From Shouchella clausii (GTDB taxonomy: Bacteria > Bacillota > Bacilli > Bacillales > Bacillaceae_D), in the NCBI RefSeq assembly GCF_001598215.1, contig NZ_BCXJ01000001.1, positions 62,001 through 126,000 of the forward strand: a stretch of DNA of 64,000 nucleotides. The letters run 5' to 3'. Shown one piece after another: positions 44,619 through 53,099 of this stretch (its first letter is position 1; each line of letters opens with the position of its first letter). Under the pieces are notes generated by a model, which worked only from the letters and a program-made list of their open reading frames with translations, had not been told where the DNA came from and did no database searches. A program made the translations under genes and the position numbers.

Positions 44619-45329
44619 ATGACAGAATTGAAACAAACCCCTCACATTAATGCAAAAGGAGAGATCGCGGAAACGGTCCTTCTTCCTGGAGACCCGCTCC
44701 GGGCCAAATTTATCGCTGAACGTTTTTTGACAGATGTTGTCCAATTTAATAGCGTCCGCAATATGTTTGGATTTACCGGCACTTACAATGGCAAGCGTAT
44801 TTCTGTCATGGGAACGGGAATGGGAATGCCGAGCATGGGGATTTACTCGTATGAGCTCATTCATGTGTTCGGTGTTAAAAATTTAATCCGGATTGGGTCA
44901 TGCGGTGCCCTTCAAGATGATTTGAACTTGTATGACGTTATTCTAGGAATGGGCGCATCAACCAATTCCAACTATGTAAGCCAATATCACTTGCCAGGTA
45001 CATTCGCGCCGATTGCTTCTTATTCGTTGCTCGAAAAAGCGAAAAAAGCGGCAGACGAAAAAGGCGTGCCTGTCCATGTCGGCAACATCCTTTCCAGCGA
45101 CACATTTTATAATGCTGATAAAGACGCAGCAGGAAAATGGCGTGATATGGGAATTTTAGGCATCGAAATGGAAGCGGCGGCCTTGTATATGAATGCTGCC
45201 CAAGCCGGCGTTAATGCGCTTTGCATTTTGACGGTAAGCGACCACATATTTAAAGAGGAAGAAACAACAGCTGAAGAGCGGGAAACCTCGTTCACGAACA
45301 TGATGGAAATCGCCCTAGAATTAGCCTAG
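44619..45329 (+). CDS. deoD: Purine nucleoside phosphorylase DeoD
   Basis: 236-residue hexameric type purine phosphorylase. Motifs [37 protein letters not shown] and [10 protein letters not shown]. Catalytic Asp near TVSDH. AAAGGAGACTGGC precedes the ATG. Cleaves (deoxy)ribonucleosides with phosphate in salvage. Confidence 0.95.
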   Translation: MTELKQTPHINAKGEIAETVLLPGDPLRAKFIAERFLTDVVQFNSVRNMFGFTGTYNGKRISVMGTGMGMPSMGIYSYELIHVFGVKNLIRIGSCGALQDDLNLYDVILGMGASTNSNYVSQYHLPGTFAPIASYSLLEKAKKAADEKGVPVHVGNILSSDTFYNADKDAAGKWRDMGILGIEMEAAALYMNAAQAGVNALCILTVSDHIFKEEETTAEERETSFTNMMEIALELA

Positions 45330-45337
45330 TTGTACAA

Positions 45338-45371
45338 AGCCCGAGAATACAAACAAATCTCGGGCTGCTTT
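45338..45371 (+). terminator. Terminator of deoD
   Basis: AGCCCGAGA (45338-45346) and TCTCGGGCT (45358-45366) pair perfectly, followed by GCTTTATG. Confidence 0.8.
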
Positions 45372-45416
45372 ATGTGTTTAAAAAGCACTTATAGGAGTGT
45401 GCTGTCTACAAGACGG

Positions 45417-45462
45417 TTGCGAAATGTTCGTTTGTCTGTTATAATTCGTAATCATTACGATT
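45417..45462 (+). promoter_or_regulatory. Promoter with Zur box 1
   Basis: TTGCGA (45417-45422), 17 bases, TATAAT (45440-45445). The next bases hold TCGTAATCATTACGA (45446-45460), the core of the Bacillus Zur box (AAATCGTAATNATTACGATTT). It sits at the start site, where zinc-loaded Zur would repress. Confidence 0.85.
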
Positions 45463-45481
45463 TGTAATTAGGAGGCAACAA

Positions 45482-46669
45482 ATGAACGTACCTGTGACTG
45501 TGTTAAGCGGTTTTTTAGGAGCCGGGAAAACATCCGTGTTGAACCATGTGCTGAATAACAGAAAACAGCAGCAGCGGATTGCCGTGATAGTCAATGATAT
45601 GAGTGAAGTCAACATTGATGCTGATTTAGTAGAGCGAGGGGGATTTTCGCGGTCAGAGGAAAAACTGGTAGAGCTGTCTAATGGTTGCATTTGTTGCACA
45701 TTGCGAGAGGACTTGCTCGTTGAAGTCAGGCGTTTAATAGAAAACGGGGACATCGATTATCTATTAATCGAATCAACAGGCATCTCAGAGCCTGTTCCAG
45801 TTGCACAAACATTTACGTATGAAGATGAAGGGACAGGCATCGATTTAAAAACATTATGTACGCTTGATACGATGGTGACGGTTGTCGATGCATACCGCTT
45901 CTGGAAAGATTTTGATTCAGGCGAGACGTTGCTAGACCGCAATCAAGGCACAGACGAAACAGATGAACGCACAATCGTAGAGCTGCTCGTCGATCAAATC
46001 GAATTTTGTGATGTGCTGATCGTGAACAAGGTTGACTTGCTCGAGGAAGAAGAAGTGAATAAACTTGTTTCTTTTTTAAAACATTTGCAGCCCCATGCAA
46101 AAATCATTAAAACGGTAAATGGGGAAGTAGATCCGAACGAAATTATGAACACAGGATTGTTTAATGAGGAGCAAGCGATGGCCCATGAAACATGGGAGAA
46201 GGAATTGGAAAATGAACATGTTCCAGAAACCGATGAATATGGCATCTCTTCTTTTGTATTTAGAGATAGAAAGCCATTTCATCCGCTGCGCTTTAAACAG
46301 TGGTGCGACCATTACCCTGACGAAGTGACACGGGCAAAGGGGACTGTTTGGGTAGCAAGCCGTAAAGAACTGGCACTCCAGCTGTCGCAAGCTGGCCCGC
46401 AAGCTGTCTTGCAACCCCTTGCGTATTGGATTGACAGTTTGCCTGCGGCTGAAAAAGTCTATATGAAGCAAAACCATCCGGATATCGCTAGCAAATGGGA
46501 TGACCGTTTTGGTGACCGTATCAACGAAATCGTATTTATTGGCATCGACATGGACGAAGCACAAATTCGAAAAGAACTGCAAGAATGCCTGTTGACCGAT
46601 GAGGAGCTTTCGCAAGATTGGAGCCAGTTTGTCGATCCGTTTCCGTGGGTGGTTTCACGTGCTAATTAA
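45482..46669 (+). CDS. COG0523 GTPase, zinc-starvation metallochaperone (ZagA/YciC-like)
   Basis: 395-residue CobW/COG0523 GTPase. P-loop GAGKTSVL (about 13-20). Metal motif GCICC (Cys69, Cys71, Cys72). GTP recognition NKVD. A C-terminal CobW_C domain follows ([13 protein letters not shown]). AGGAGGCAAC precedes the ATG. The Zur box in the promoter and the S14 paralogue next door place it in the zinc-limitation response, helping deliver zinc to essential enzymes. Confidence 0.9.
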   Translation: MNVPVTVLSGFLGAGKTSVLNHVLNNRKQQQRIAVIVNDMSEVNIDADLVERGGFSRSEEKLVELSNGCICCTLREDLLVEVRRLIENGDIDYLLIESTGISEPVPVAQTFTYEDEGTGIDLKTLCTLDTMVTVVDAYRFWKDFDSGETLLDRNQGTDETDERTIVELLVDQIEFCDVLIVNKVDLLEEEEVNKLVSFLKHLQPHAKIIKTVNGEVDPNEIMNTGLFNEEQAMAHETWEKELENEHVPETDEYGISSFVFRDRKPFHPLRFKQWCDHYPDEVTRAKGTVWVASRKELALQLSQAGPQAVLQPLAYWIDSLPAAEKVYMKQNHPDIASKWDDRFGDRINEIVFIGIDMDEAQIRKELQECLLTDEELSQDWSQFVDPFPWVVSRAN

Positions 46670-46688
46670 ATCGTAATAATAATGATTT
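46668..46688 (+). promoter_or_regulatory. Zur box 2 before rpsN
   Basis: AAATCGTAATAATAATGATTT, matching the 21-bp Zur consensus except at three positions, overlaps the stop region of the COG0523 gene. It is 23 bases before the S14 start and could allow separate zinc control. Confidence 0.65.
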
Positions 46689-46710
46689 TCAATTTAAGGA
46701 GGCCAGAAAA

Positions 46711-46980
46711 ATGGCGAAAAAAGCAAAAGTACAAAAGGAATTAAAACGGCAAGAACTTGTTGCTCAGTATGCTGAAAAGCGGAGAGAACTTAAAGAAAAG
46801 GGCGACTATCTTGCACTTGCAAAGCTTCCGCGGGATTCTTCCCCAAGCAGATTAACAAGAAGATGCCGGAAGACCGGCCGTCCACGCGGCGTTTTGCGCG
46901 ACTTTGAATTGTCTCGGATTGCTTTTCGGGAGCTAGCCCATAAAGGGCAAATTCCTGGTGTCAAAAAAGCAAGCTGGTAA
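46711..46980 (+). CDS. rpsN: Ribosomal protein S14, zinc-independent paralogue
   Basis: 89-residue S14 of the long C-minus type: it has [19 protein letters not shown] with only one cysteine, so the CxxC...CxxC zinc ribbon is missing. AAGGAGGCC precedes the ATG. It replaces the zinc-binding S14 when zinc is scarce, releasing the metal. Runs with the COG0523 GTPase under Zur. Confidence 0.95.
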   Translation: MAKKAKVQKELKRQELVAQYAEKRRELKEKGDYLALAKLPRDSSPSRLTRRCRKTGRPRGVLRDFELSRIAFRELAHKGQIPGVKKASW

Positions 46981-47020
46981 AGAAGGGCATTTGCTCTCCT
47001 ACATTATGTAACCCCCAGGT

Positions 47021-47065
47021 CAGGTTACGCCTGCTGTATGTATGGCAGGCGTGAGCTGTTTTTTT
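47021..47065 (+). terminator. Terminator of rpsN
   Basis: CAGGTTACGCCTGC (47021-47034) and GCAGGCGTGAGCTG (47045-47058) form the stem with one mismatch, followed by seven T (47059-47065). Confidence 0.82.
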
Positions 47066-47084
47066 GTTACACGTGGAACATCGA

Positions 47085-47113
47085 TTGACATAACCGTTTC
47101 CTGGTGGTATGTT
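47085..47113 (+). promoter_or_regulatory. Promoter of the MutS2-like leader transcript
   Basis: TTGACA (47085-47090), a 17-base spacer and TATGTT (47108-47113). It has a consensus -35 and a near-consensus -10, placing transcript start near 47120, over 300 bases before the MutS2-like gene. Confidence 0.75.
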
Positions 47114-47149
47114 GAAGAGGTATTAACCTTCATAGAGGAGGACATTTTT

Positions 47150-47173
47150 ATGTATCTGGTGGTTCTTAACTAA
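47150..47173 (+). CDS. Seven-residue leader peptide MYLVVLN
   Basis: ATG at 47150 with GAGGAGG (47135-47141) upstream at ideal spacing, encoding MYLVVLN and a TAA stop. Its end (47162-47171) is complementary to 47248-47257. The sequence is close to MYLIFM, the leader of the macrolide-inducible msrD gene, whose ribosome stalls with erythromycin. This is the reading that best explains a perfect ribosome site on such a short frame; the peptide itself is not proven. Confidence 0.6.
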   Translation: MYLVVLN

Positions 47174-47389
47174 TCCGTAATTGGATAGCTGGAAAGCGCA
47201 AAAAACGCAGCAGTTGAGCGTTTCTTTAGCTTGCGCGTTTTCAGAACAGTTAAGAACACGTGATCATAGCTAAAAGGATAAATTTGCTATGGCGTAGTGT
47301 CATGGTTTTTTTGCGTTGTCAAAAAAACAATGGCTACTTGCCATCTGTTTACCTTGCTGTCATGAGCGATTGTTCATGGCGGCTTTTTT
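47162..47389 (+). promoter_or_regulatory. Attenuator leader of the MutS2-like gene
   Basis: The leader folds in stages. GTTCTTAACT (47162-47171, last codons of the leader peptide) pairs perfectly with AGTTAAGAAC (47248-47257). Inside it GCGCAA/TTGCGC (47196-47201, 47231-47236) and AAACGC/GCGTTT (47203-47208, 47218-47223) pair. A hairpin at 47256-47300 is followed five bases on by seven T (47306-47312), a possible first terminator. A small ATGGC/GCCAT hairpin is at 47330-47344. A fully paired 12-bp stem with six T ends at 47389. Stalling of a ribosome on the leader would disrupt the first pairing and change the downstream fold; the exact alternative pairs are not established. Confidence 0.62.
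47356..47389 (+). terminator. Intrinsic terminator just ahead of the MutS2-like gene
   Basis: GCTGTCATGAGC (47356-47367), tetraloop GATT, GTTCATGGCGGC (47372-47383) pair along all 12 positions (three G-U), followed by six T (47384-47389). Its position only 50 bases before the start codon makes it a regulatory terminator. Confidence 0.75.
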
Positions 47390-47439
47390 GTTGTTATGGA
47401 GAGTAGCTAAATGATCAAACTTCAAAAGGAGGAAATTAC

Positions 47440-49377
47440 ATGAACGAACAGACGCTTGACGCACTTGGTTTTTATGAACTGCTTGCTGATATCGCTGCTT
47501 ATGCGCGAACAGAAACAGGCAAACAAGCAATTTTAAACATGCGCCCCCTTTATGAGCGGAACCGATTGGACCAGCAGTTGAACGAAACAAGAGAAGCAAT
47601 GGCCATTGTAGCGAGGAGCAGCAGTGTGCCGATTCATTCAGCCAATGAACTAGAAAGTTATTTGCAACAAGCCCATAAAGGGCTCTATATTCGTGCCGAT
47701 CAGCTTACGCATGTCATTTCTTTTCTAGACCATTGCCGAAAATTAAAACGGTTTATGAAAGACAAACAAACGATTGCCCCGATTGTGAGCGCTTATGCGT
47801 TTTCAATTGGCGATCTTCAAGCGTTGGAAGATCGCCTAAGCGCGTGCATACGCCTTGGCCAAGTGGATGATCATGCTTCAAGTGATTTGGCTTACGTCCG
47901 CCGGCAACTGCAAATCATTCAAACAAAACTAAAAGACAAAGCCCAACAGCTTGTCAACAATAAGCGTTACGCTCCTTACTTGCAGGATAAAACGATTGTG
48001 GACAGAGGGGGGCAACTTGCTCTAGCTGTAAAAAAAGAGTTTCGCACAAAAGTGGAGGGCACGGTGGTTGACCAATCAGCTTCCGGGGCAACACTCTTTA
48101 TTGAGCCAACTGCTTTAGGCGAAATGCAAGAGGAACGGGCACTGCTGCAAATCGCTGAAGAGGCGGAAGTAGAACGAATTTTATATGAGCTGACTGAAAT
48201 GGTGCTCAACCATGAAACGGAGATTCACATCGCTATCGAAACGATGCACCACTATGATGTCCTATTTGCCAAAGCGAAGTATAGCGCTTCGATTGACGCT
48301 ACCGTTCCCACATTGAATGAAGAATACAGGATTGACTTACGTAATGCTCGCCATCCAAAACTTGGTGACAAAGCTGTCCCTCTCTCTATAAAAGTGGATG
48401 AGCACGAACGGGCCCTTGTCATTACAGGCCCGAACACAGGCGGGAAGACGGTGACGCTTAAAACGGTTGGCTTGCTGACGTTAATGGCGCAAAGTGGGTT
48501 GCCGATTCCTGCTGAGCCAGAGAGTTCGATTGCGATTTTTCGGCAAGTGTTTGTTGACATTGGCGATGGGCAAAGCATAGCAGACAACTTGAGCACATTC
48601 AGTTCAAGAATGGTCAACATTATTGCTATTTTGCGCCAGGCGAATGACCAGTCGTTGATCCTCATTGATGAACTAGGTTCAGGCACAGACCCAGGCGAGG
48701 GGATGGCGCTGGCAACGGTCATTTTAGAACAGCTCTTTCAAAAAGGAGCAACGTTGATGGCAACGACCCATTACAGCGAAATTAAACAATTTGCTACGAG
48801 GACGCCTGGATTCGTAAATGCAGCGATGGAATTTGACATGGCCACACTTGCGCCGACATACCGCTTAATTATTGGGGAAAGCGGAAAAAGCCAGGCATTT
48901 GATATTGCGATCAAACTAGGTTTGCATCCGAAAATGGTGGAACGGGCCCATATGCTCACTTACGAAACGGAACGTTCATACTCAGCAGCATTTAGTGACG
49001 AACAATTAAAACAAGCAGCTTATCAGAAACAAATAGTGGCCAATAAATATGCTCGGACGAGAAAGAAAACGCCGCAAAAAGCAGGCCAAGAAAAGCTTGC
49101 CTCCTTTCGACAAGGAGACGCGGTGACAGTGATTGCGACAGGTGAACATGCAATTGTCTATAAAGGGCCTGATAAAAATGGAAATTACGTTGTGCAGGTA
49201 AAGGGGGAAAAACAGGAGCTGAACCATAAACGGCTGAAGCTAGCGATTCCGGCAACTGAGCTGTATCCGCCTGATTATGATTTTGATATTCTGTTTAAAA
49301 GCAAAGAATACCGGGAAACGAAAAAACAAATAACGAAAAAACATGTAGACGGTTTGACGCTGGAAGAGGAAGACTAA
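47440..49377 (+). CDS. MutS2-like ATPase lacking the Smr domain
   Basis: 645-residue relative of MutS2. Residues 1-320 are the MutS-like core/lever region. Walker A is GPNTGGKT (330-337), the conserved DNLSTFSS lies at 382-389, Walker B is LILIDE (406-411) and the His switch is ATTHYSE. After a shortened clamp/coil region, a KOW-like domain (about 555-600, RQGDAVTVIATGEHAIVYKG) is present. The C-terminal Smr nuclease domain of standard ~785-residue MutS2 is absent: the protein ends after VDGLTLEEED. AAAGGAGGAAATTAC precedes the ATG. Standard MutS2 acts on collided ribosomes and in quality control; here the attenuator suggests an inducible role in ribosome protection. Confidence 0.88.
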   Translation: MNEQTLDALGFYELLADIAAYARTETGKQAILNMRPLYERNRLDQQLNETREAMAIVARSSSVPIHSANELESYLQQAHKGLYIRADQLTHVISFLDHCRKLKRFMKDKQTIAPIVSAYAFSIGDLQALEDRLSACIRLGQVDDHASSDLAYVRRQLQIIQTKLKDKAQQLVNNKRYAPYLQDKTIVDRGGQLALAVKKEFRTKVEGTVVDQSASGATLFIEPTALGEMQEERALLQIAEEAEVERILYELTEMVLNHETEIHIAIETMHHYDVLFAKAKYSASIDATVPTLNEEYRIDLRNARHPKLGDKAVPLSIKVDEHERALVITGPNTGGKTVTLKTVGLLTLMAQSGLPIPAEPESSIAIFRQVFVDIGDGQSIADNLSTFSSRMVNIIAILRQANDQSLILIDELGSGTDPGEGMALATVILEQLFQKGATLMATTHYSEIKQFATRTPGFVNAAMEFDMATLAPTYRLIIGESGKSQAFDIAIKLGLHPKMVERAHMLTYETERSYSAAFSDEQLKQAAYQKQIVANKYARTRKKTPQKAGQEKLASFRQGDAVTVIATGEHAIVYKGPDKNGNYVVQVKGEKQELNHKRLKLAIPATELYPPDYDFDILFKSKEYRETKKQITKKHVDGLTLEEED

Positions 49378-49479
49378 GGAAGTCATTGCCCCCTCTGCTC
49401 CGCGTTTACACGAACAGCAGCAGTGTGTCATACTAAAAGTAAGGCTTATTTTTGAGAAGTCCTAGAAAGGGAGGTTTGG

Positions 49480-50328
49480 ATGGCCAACATAAAAATTGTC
49501 ACTGACTCTACTTGCGATATAGATAAACAAGAAATGGAACGGCTTGGCATCACCGTTGTCCCTCTTTCCATTGAAATTGGCGGAAAAACGTATCTCGACG
49601 GTGTCGATATAACCAAAAAGGAATTTGCGACACTCCTTACCGCTGGCGGTGCCTTGCCGAAAAGCTCACAGCCGCCAGTCGGCGTATTTATGGATGTGTA
49701 TCAGCGTCTACTTGAGGAAGGAGAAGAGGTACAAGTCCTTTCTCTTCATATGACCGAGGCGTTGAGCGGTACCGTACAATCTGCACAAATGGCTGCAGCA
49801 GAAATGGACGGACGCGTTACAGTGGTAGACTCCCATTTCATCTCCACTGCCCTTTCCTTTCAAGTGAAAGAAGCAGCGGAAATGGCGGCTGCCGGGGAAA
49901 CATTGGAACGCATTTTAGCGGAAATTGAACAAATTCGTGCAAAGACGTCATTATATATAGCCGTCGATACGCTTGAATACTTGGCAAAGGGCGGCCGGAT
50001 TGGCAAAGGCAAAGCATTGCTAGGTTCGTTGCTAAAAATAAAGCCAATTGCCGCTCTGAAAGAAGGCACGTACACACCTGTTGCGACCAAACGGACTTAC
50101 AAGCAAGTAGTGGAGTTTTTTACAGAAAAATTCCATCTAGAGACGGCTGGCAAAAAAATTGGCGCTGTCGGCATTGCCCATATTGAAGCCGAGCAGCTTG
50201 GCAAAAAAATCGTTGATAGCCTGAAAAAGGTACGCGCCGACCTGTCTGTGTCCATTCTCGAGACCTCTCCGATTATTAGCACGCATACAGGTCCAGGGGC
50301 CATTGCGTTAATGTACTATACACGTTAG
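49480..50328 (+). CDS. DegV family fatty-acid-binding protein
   Basis: 282 residues. N-terminal TDSTCDI, SSQPPVGVF and C-terminal GPGAIALMYYT are DegV hallmarks. The serine cluster and the late TGPG region contact a bound acyl chain in FakB proteins, which present fatty acids to FakA kinase. No FakA is nearby. GGGAGGTTTGG precedes the ATG. Confidence 0.9.
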   Translation: MANIKIVTDSTCDIDKQEMERLGITVVPLSIEIGGKTYLDGVDITKKEFATLLTAGGALPKSSQPPVGVFMDVYQRLLEEGEEVQVLSLHMTEALSGTVQSAQMAAAEMDGRVTVVDSHFISTALSFQVKEAAEMAAAGETLERILAEIEQIRAKTSLYIAVDTLEYLAKGGRIGKGKALLGSLLKIKPIAALKEGTYTPVATKRTYKQVVEFFTEKFHLETAGKKIGAVGIAHIEAEQLGKKIVDSLKKVRADLSVSILETSPIISTHTGPGAIALMYYTR

Positions 50329-50332
50329 CCGC

Positions 50333-50366
50333 AAAAAAAGCTTATGCGAACGCATAGGCTTTTTTA
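50333..50366. terminator. Bidirectional terminator between DegV and YdcF-like genes
   Basis: AAGCTTATGCG (50338-50348) and CGCATAGGCTT (50351-50361), with A and T runs on either side. GCCGC/GCGGC extends the stem at the base. Confidence 0.78.
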
Positions 50367-50981
50367 GCGGCTGTTTTCACTATAAAGGGGATATTCTTTA
50401 ATAATGCCCTGTTGTACATATGAAATGAGTTTCCGTGCTTCTGTTTCTACCCGTTTTCTCCCAAAAGGAGAGAGGTGCCAGTTTTCAGCAGTTGTGGTTT
50501 TGTCGTCGACTGGACAAAGAGAGTATTCGATCCAGCTTGGCATGTATGTCCGCATCATCAAATAGACTCGTGGCATATGGTAAGACGCGGTAACAAGGAG
50601 CAGCCGCTTGATTCGGTGCAAGTCAATAGCCCGGTCGAGCACAAGCAAGGAGGCAAGCACATTTTCTTTCGTGTGGAGCGAGCGGTCTTCCACAAGAATA
50701 TCTTTGGCAGCAATGCCAAGTGACAATGCTTTTGTTTTCATCAGTATGGCTTCTGGCGTTTTGGTCTCGTCCCAAGAGACGCCGCCAGAAAACAATAGTT
50801 TCCTTGCCCGGCCCTGTTTATAAAGCTCAACGGCTTTAGGCACACGATACTCGACCGCTCTGCTGCTGCCAGGGACGAAAATGCAGTCACCGCTTTTGCC
50901 GTCATCTTTTTTGTAATCGTAAAGGAGCTTCGTTAACTGCTCGTCAGTAAGGGTAGCCGGATCGAGTTGCGAGATTTTCAT
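50364..50981 (-). CDS. YdcF/SanA-like DUF218 protein
   Basis: 205 residues. Typical DUF218 pattern: CIFVPGSSRAVEYRVPKAVELY, LLFSGG, LEDRSLHTKENV and ASYHMPR. The start at 50981 is the second of two adjacent ATGs behind GGAGGTGG; the frame to 51065 is unsupported. No N-terminal membrane helix is evident, unlike SanA. Function not assigned; the family may bind nucleotides. Confidence 0.75.
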   Translation of the reverse strand: MKISQLDPATLTDEQLTKLLYDYKKDDGKSGDCIFVPGSSRAVEYRVPKAVELYKQGRARKLLFSGGVSWDETKTPEAILMKTKALSLGIAAKDILVEDRSLHTKENVLASLLVLDRAIDLHRIKRLLLVTASYHMPRVYLMMRTYMPSWIEYSLCPVDDKTTTAENWHLSPFGRKRVETEARKLISYVQQGIIKEYPLYSENSR

Positions 50982-51448
50982 CATCCACCTCCAATAGATG
51001 AAGCCATGCAACTTGTTTTCTTTGTATCTATCTTTTATTATCCGTGGCAATGCCTGCTTTTTCAACTAAATGCGAATAGGCTATTCCCATCGAGATACAT
51101 TCAGCGATGTTTTTACAAACAATCGGCTAAGTCGACCTAATATAGAAATATGCGAACGAGCTCGTTGGTGATTACGCGTTTCGATAAGGCAGTTTGTGGA
51201 GTTTGGCGCGCACAATGGGGTTCTTATTGATAACCGCAAGTCCGCCTTGCAACTTTGATTCTATGTTTGTCTTTTCAAAGTATGCATAAAAAACCTCCAA
51301 CCTAAGTTGGAGGCTAAAGGGGGAGTTGGGGGAATACAGCTTTAGTATTCCCCAATTGCTCTGTTTTATGCATCTTTTTCTATTTTTTTCTTGATAAATT
51401 TTTTGCGACCTACAAAAAACGTTGACGAAATCGGCAAATGAGGATATA
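50982..51448. other. Gene-free stretch with a minus-strand double hairpin
   Basis: 467 bases. The minus-strand reading contains GTATTCCCC-type hairpin (51329-51353) followed by a perfect CCTCCAAC/GTTGGAGG hairpin (51294-51313) and a run of T, which resembles the 3' end of a small RNA or an IS200/IS605-like end. A minus-strand frame 51172-51540 runs through these and is not convincing. I see nothing else. Confidence 0.45.
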
Positions 51449-51489
51449 GTTAAACCAACTACTTTGCATTGCAAAGTAGTTGGTTTAAC
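51449..51489. promoter_or_regulatory. 41-bp perfect palindrome at the padR promoter
   Basis: Left arm 51449-51468 and right arm 51470-51489 are perfect reverse complements of 20 bases about T51469, core ACTTTGCATTGCAAAGT. It overlaps the -35 of the padR promoter (TTGCAA 51469-51474, 18 bases, TACTAT 51493-51498). A degenerate second copy (CTTGCATAACAAAGTAG) lies at 51499-51515. PadR proteins bind such palindromes, so this is likely the autoregulatory operator. Confidence 0.8.
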
Positions 51490-51533
51490 CCTTACTATCT
51501 TGCATAACAAAGTAGAGGGGGAAGGAGTAGAAA

Positions 51534-51872
51534 ATGGCAATAAGAAGCCAGCTGCTTAAAGGAGTATTGCCAGCATGCATACTAGCAGTGATTGACAGGC
51601 AGCCCGTTTACGGTTACGAACTCGCGCAAAAACTTGAGGAAAGCGGCTTGCCAGAAATTAGCGACGGTACGATCTATCCGATCCTTTTGCGTCTACAAAA
51701 ACAGAAGCTGGTTTACAGCGAAATGAGGCCATCTGAAAGTGGCGGCCCGAAACGCAAATATTATTTTTTGACAGACGAAGGAAAAAACGAATTAATGCAA
51801 ATGCAGACGGAGTGGGGAGCACTAGCTAACCCCGTGTCATCCATGTTAAAGGGGGACCAACCAAATGGTTAA
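51534..51872 (+). CDS. PadR family transcriptional regulator
   Basis: 112 residues. Winged helix PadR signature: YGYELAQKLEESG, ISDGTIYPILLRLQKQKLV, GGPKRKYYFLTDEG. Short form with a C-terminal helix. GGGGAAGGAG lies ahead of the ATG. Overlaps the next gene by 8 bases. Likely represses its own operon through the 41-bp palindrome. Confidence 0.93.
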   Translation: MAIRSQLLKGVLPACILAVIDRQPVYGYELAQKLEESGLPEISDGTIYPILLRLQKQKLVYSEMRPSESGGPKRKYYFLTDEGKNELMQMQTEWGALANPVSSMLKGDQPNG

Positions 51873-52548
51873 AAACAATCGAAAGGAAATAAAGGCGTTA
51901 ATTGAAGAAAACAACCGCTTGCGCCAGCAACTCACACCAGACAACTTAAAATTGTACGAAGATATGATGCTTTATATTCGCACAGACTTGCGGCTTGCAG
52001 AGTATGAAAGTGAACAGATTTTGATGGAAATGTTGCATCATATTGTAGACAGCCAAAAGGATGGAAAAACGGCGAAGGATGTATTTGGAGGCAACCCGAA
52101 GGACTACGCAGAAGAATTAATTGCAGAACTGCCGCGAGAAAAGAAACGGAATGTCGCCCAATTTATCATTGCCCAATTCGTTGTCCTGATCGGCATTGTT
52201 AGTTTGGTAGAAGGGCTTGGCAAGTTGGTTTTGCCTTTATTCGGGCTGAAAGCGCCTGCCGTCGTAGCGGGAAGTTTGATGGTTACGTTAATGATGATCG
52301 CTGTTTTCGCGAGCATCGCCATTTATTGGATTTTTAAACAAATAAGGAGAAATCTCTTTACCGAACCGGCAAACTCAAAATGGCAATATGCACAAGCAGG
52401 ATTGATCGGTGCTGTTGCTTTTATGGCCATGGTCGGCATTGCATTTCTATTGCCAGATTGGGGCATTCCTCTTGCTTTTGCCTGGTGGACATATGTACTA
52501 ATCGGCGTGTTTTTGCTCATTATTGGAAAACGTCTGCAAGCTGCTTAA
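51865..52548 (+). CDS. DUF1129/HAAS-type membrane protein
   Basis: 227 residues. An N-terminal soluble helical HAAS-like domain (about 1-90, with SEQILMEMLHHI and KDVFGGNPKDYAEEL) is followed by four hydrophobic helices (about 105-125, 130-155, 180-200, 205-222). Commonly encoded behind PadR regulators. Overlap with padR implies translational coupling. Function unknown. Confidence 0.8.
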   Translation: MVKNNRKEIKALIEENNRLRQQLTPDNLKLYEDMMLYIRTDLRLAEYESEQILMEMLHHIVDSQKDGKTAKDVFGGNPKDYAEELIAELPREKKRNVAQFIIAQFVVLIGIVSLVEGLGKLVLPLFGLKAPAVVAGSLMVTLMMIAVFASIAIYWIFKQIRRNLFTEPANSKWQYAQAGLIGAVAFMAMVGIAFLLPDWGIPLAFAWWTYVLIGVFLLIIGKRLQAA

Positions 52549-52623
52549 AAAACCGGCTGAACAGGCTTCTCCGTTTAAAGAAGCTCGTGGATGCTAAATT
52601 TGGAAATGGAGGAGGTATTCAAT

Positions 52624-52806
52624 ATGTCTACAGAGGTGTTTACGATCATAGCGATCTTTTCTATTGTGATATGGATAGTGGTGTCCCAAGAGGCTGTAAA
52701 GCCCTCAAAAAAAATAAATTGGCAAAAAATGATAACATTACTATCGGCTAGCTCCTTATCCACAATCATTCTAGCGATTTCGCTTTTTCAACAGCTTCCA
52801 TTGTAA
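52624..52806 (+). CDS. 60-residue membrane protein
   Basis: Starts MSTEVFTIIAIFSIV after GGAGGAGGTATTCAAT. Two hydrophobic segments (about 5-22 and 38-56) separated by a lysine-rich loop. It follows the DUF1129 gene by 75 bases and is probably part of the PadR operon. The frame from 52591 has no ribosome site. Confidence 0.65.
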   Translation: MSTEVFTIIAIFSIVIWIVVSQEAVKPSKKINWQKMITLLSASSLSTIILAISLFQQLPL

Positions 52807-52833
52807 ATCGTTAACCATTGCAGATGTACAAAA

Positions 52834-52887
52834 AGGGAGCTTCCTCAAGCTTTGGGCTATATAGCTTTTGGGGAAGCTCTCTTTTTT
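52834..52887 (+). terminator. Terminator of the PadR operon
   Basis: AGGGAGCTTCC (52834-52844) and GGAAGCTCTCT (52872-52882) pair with one wobble, inner AAGCT/AGCTT, then six T. Confidence 0.8.
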
Positions 52888-53099
52888 ATCGTTAGAATGA
52901 TCTCTTATTCTTCGATTACTCTTTTGCTCATTTTGAAAAGCGGACTGCTCTCTTTAAAAGCCTTTATGTAAAGTCTGTTAACGTCTTATTCCAAGAGTTC
53001 AATAAAGTCTAAGAACGAATAAACGCCAGAGGCTTTGACCGCACTTTTAAGAGGTATCATGCTCAATATTACGTGGGGGATTGTCCCAATCAATGATGA

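Noticed and set aside
51172-51540. 122-codon minus frame
   Set aside because: It runs through the two hairpins and the 41-bp palindrome and starts inside padR; not a gene.
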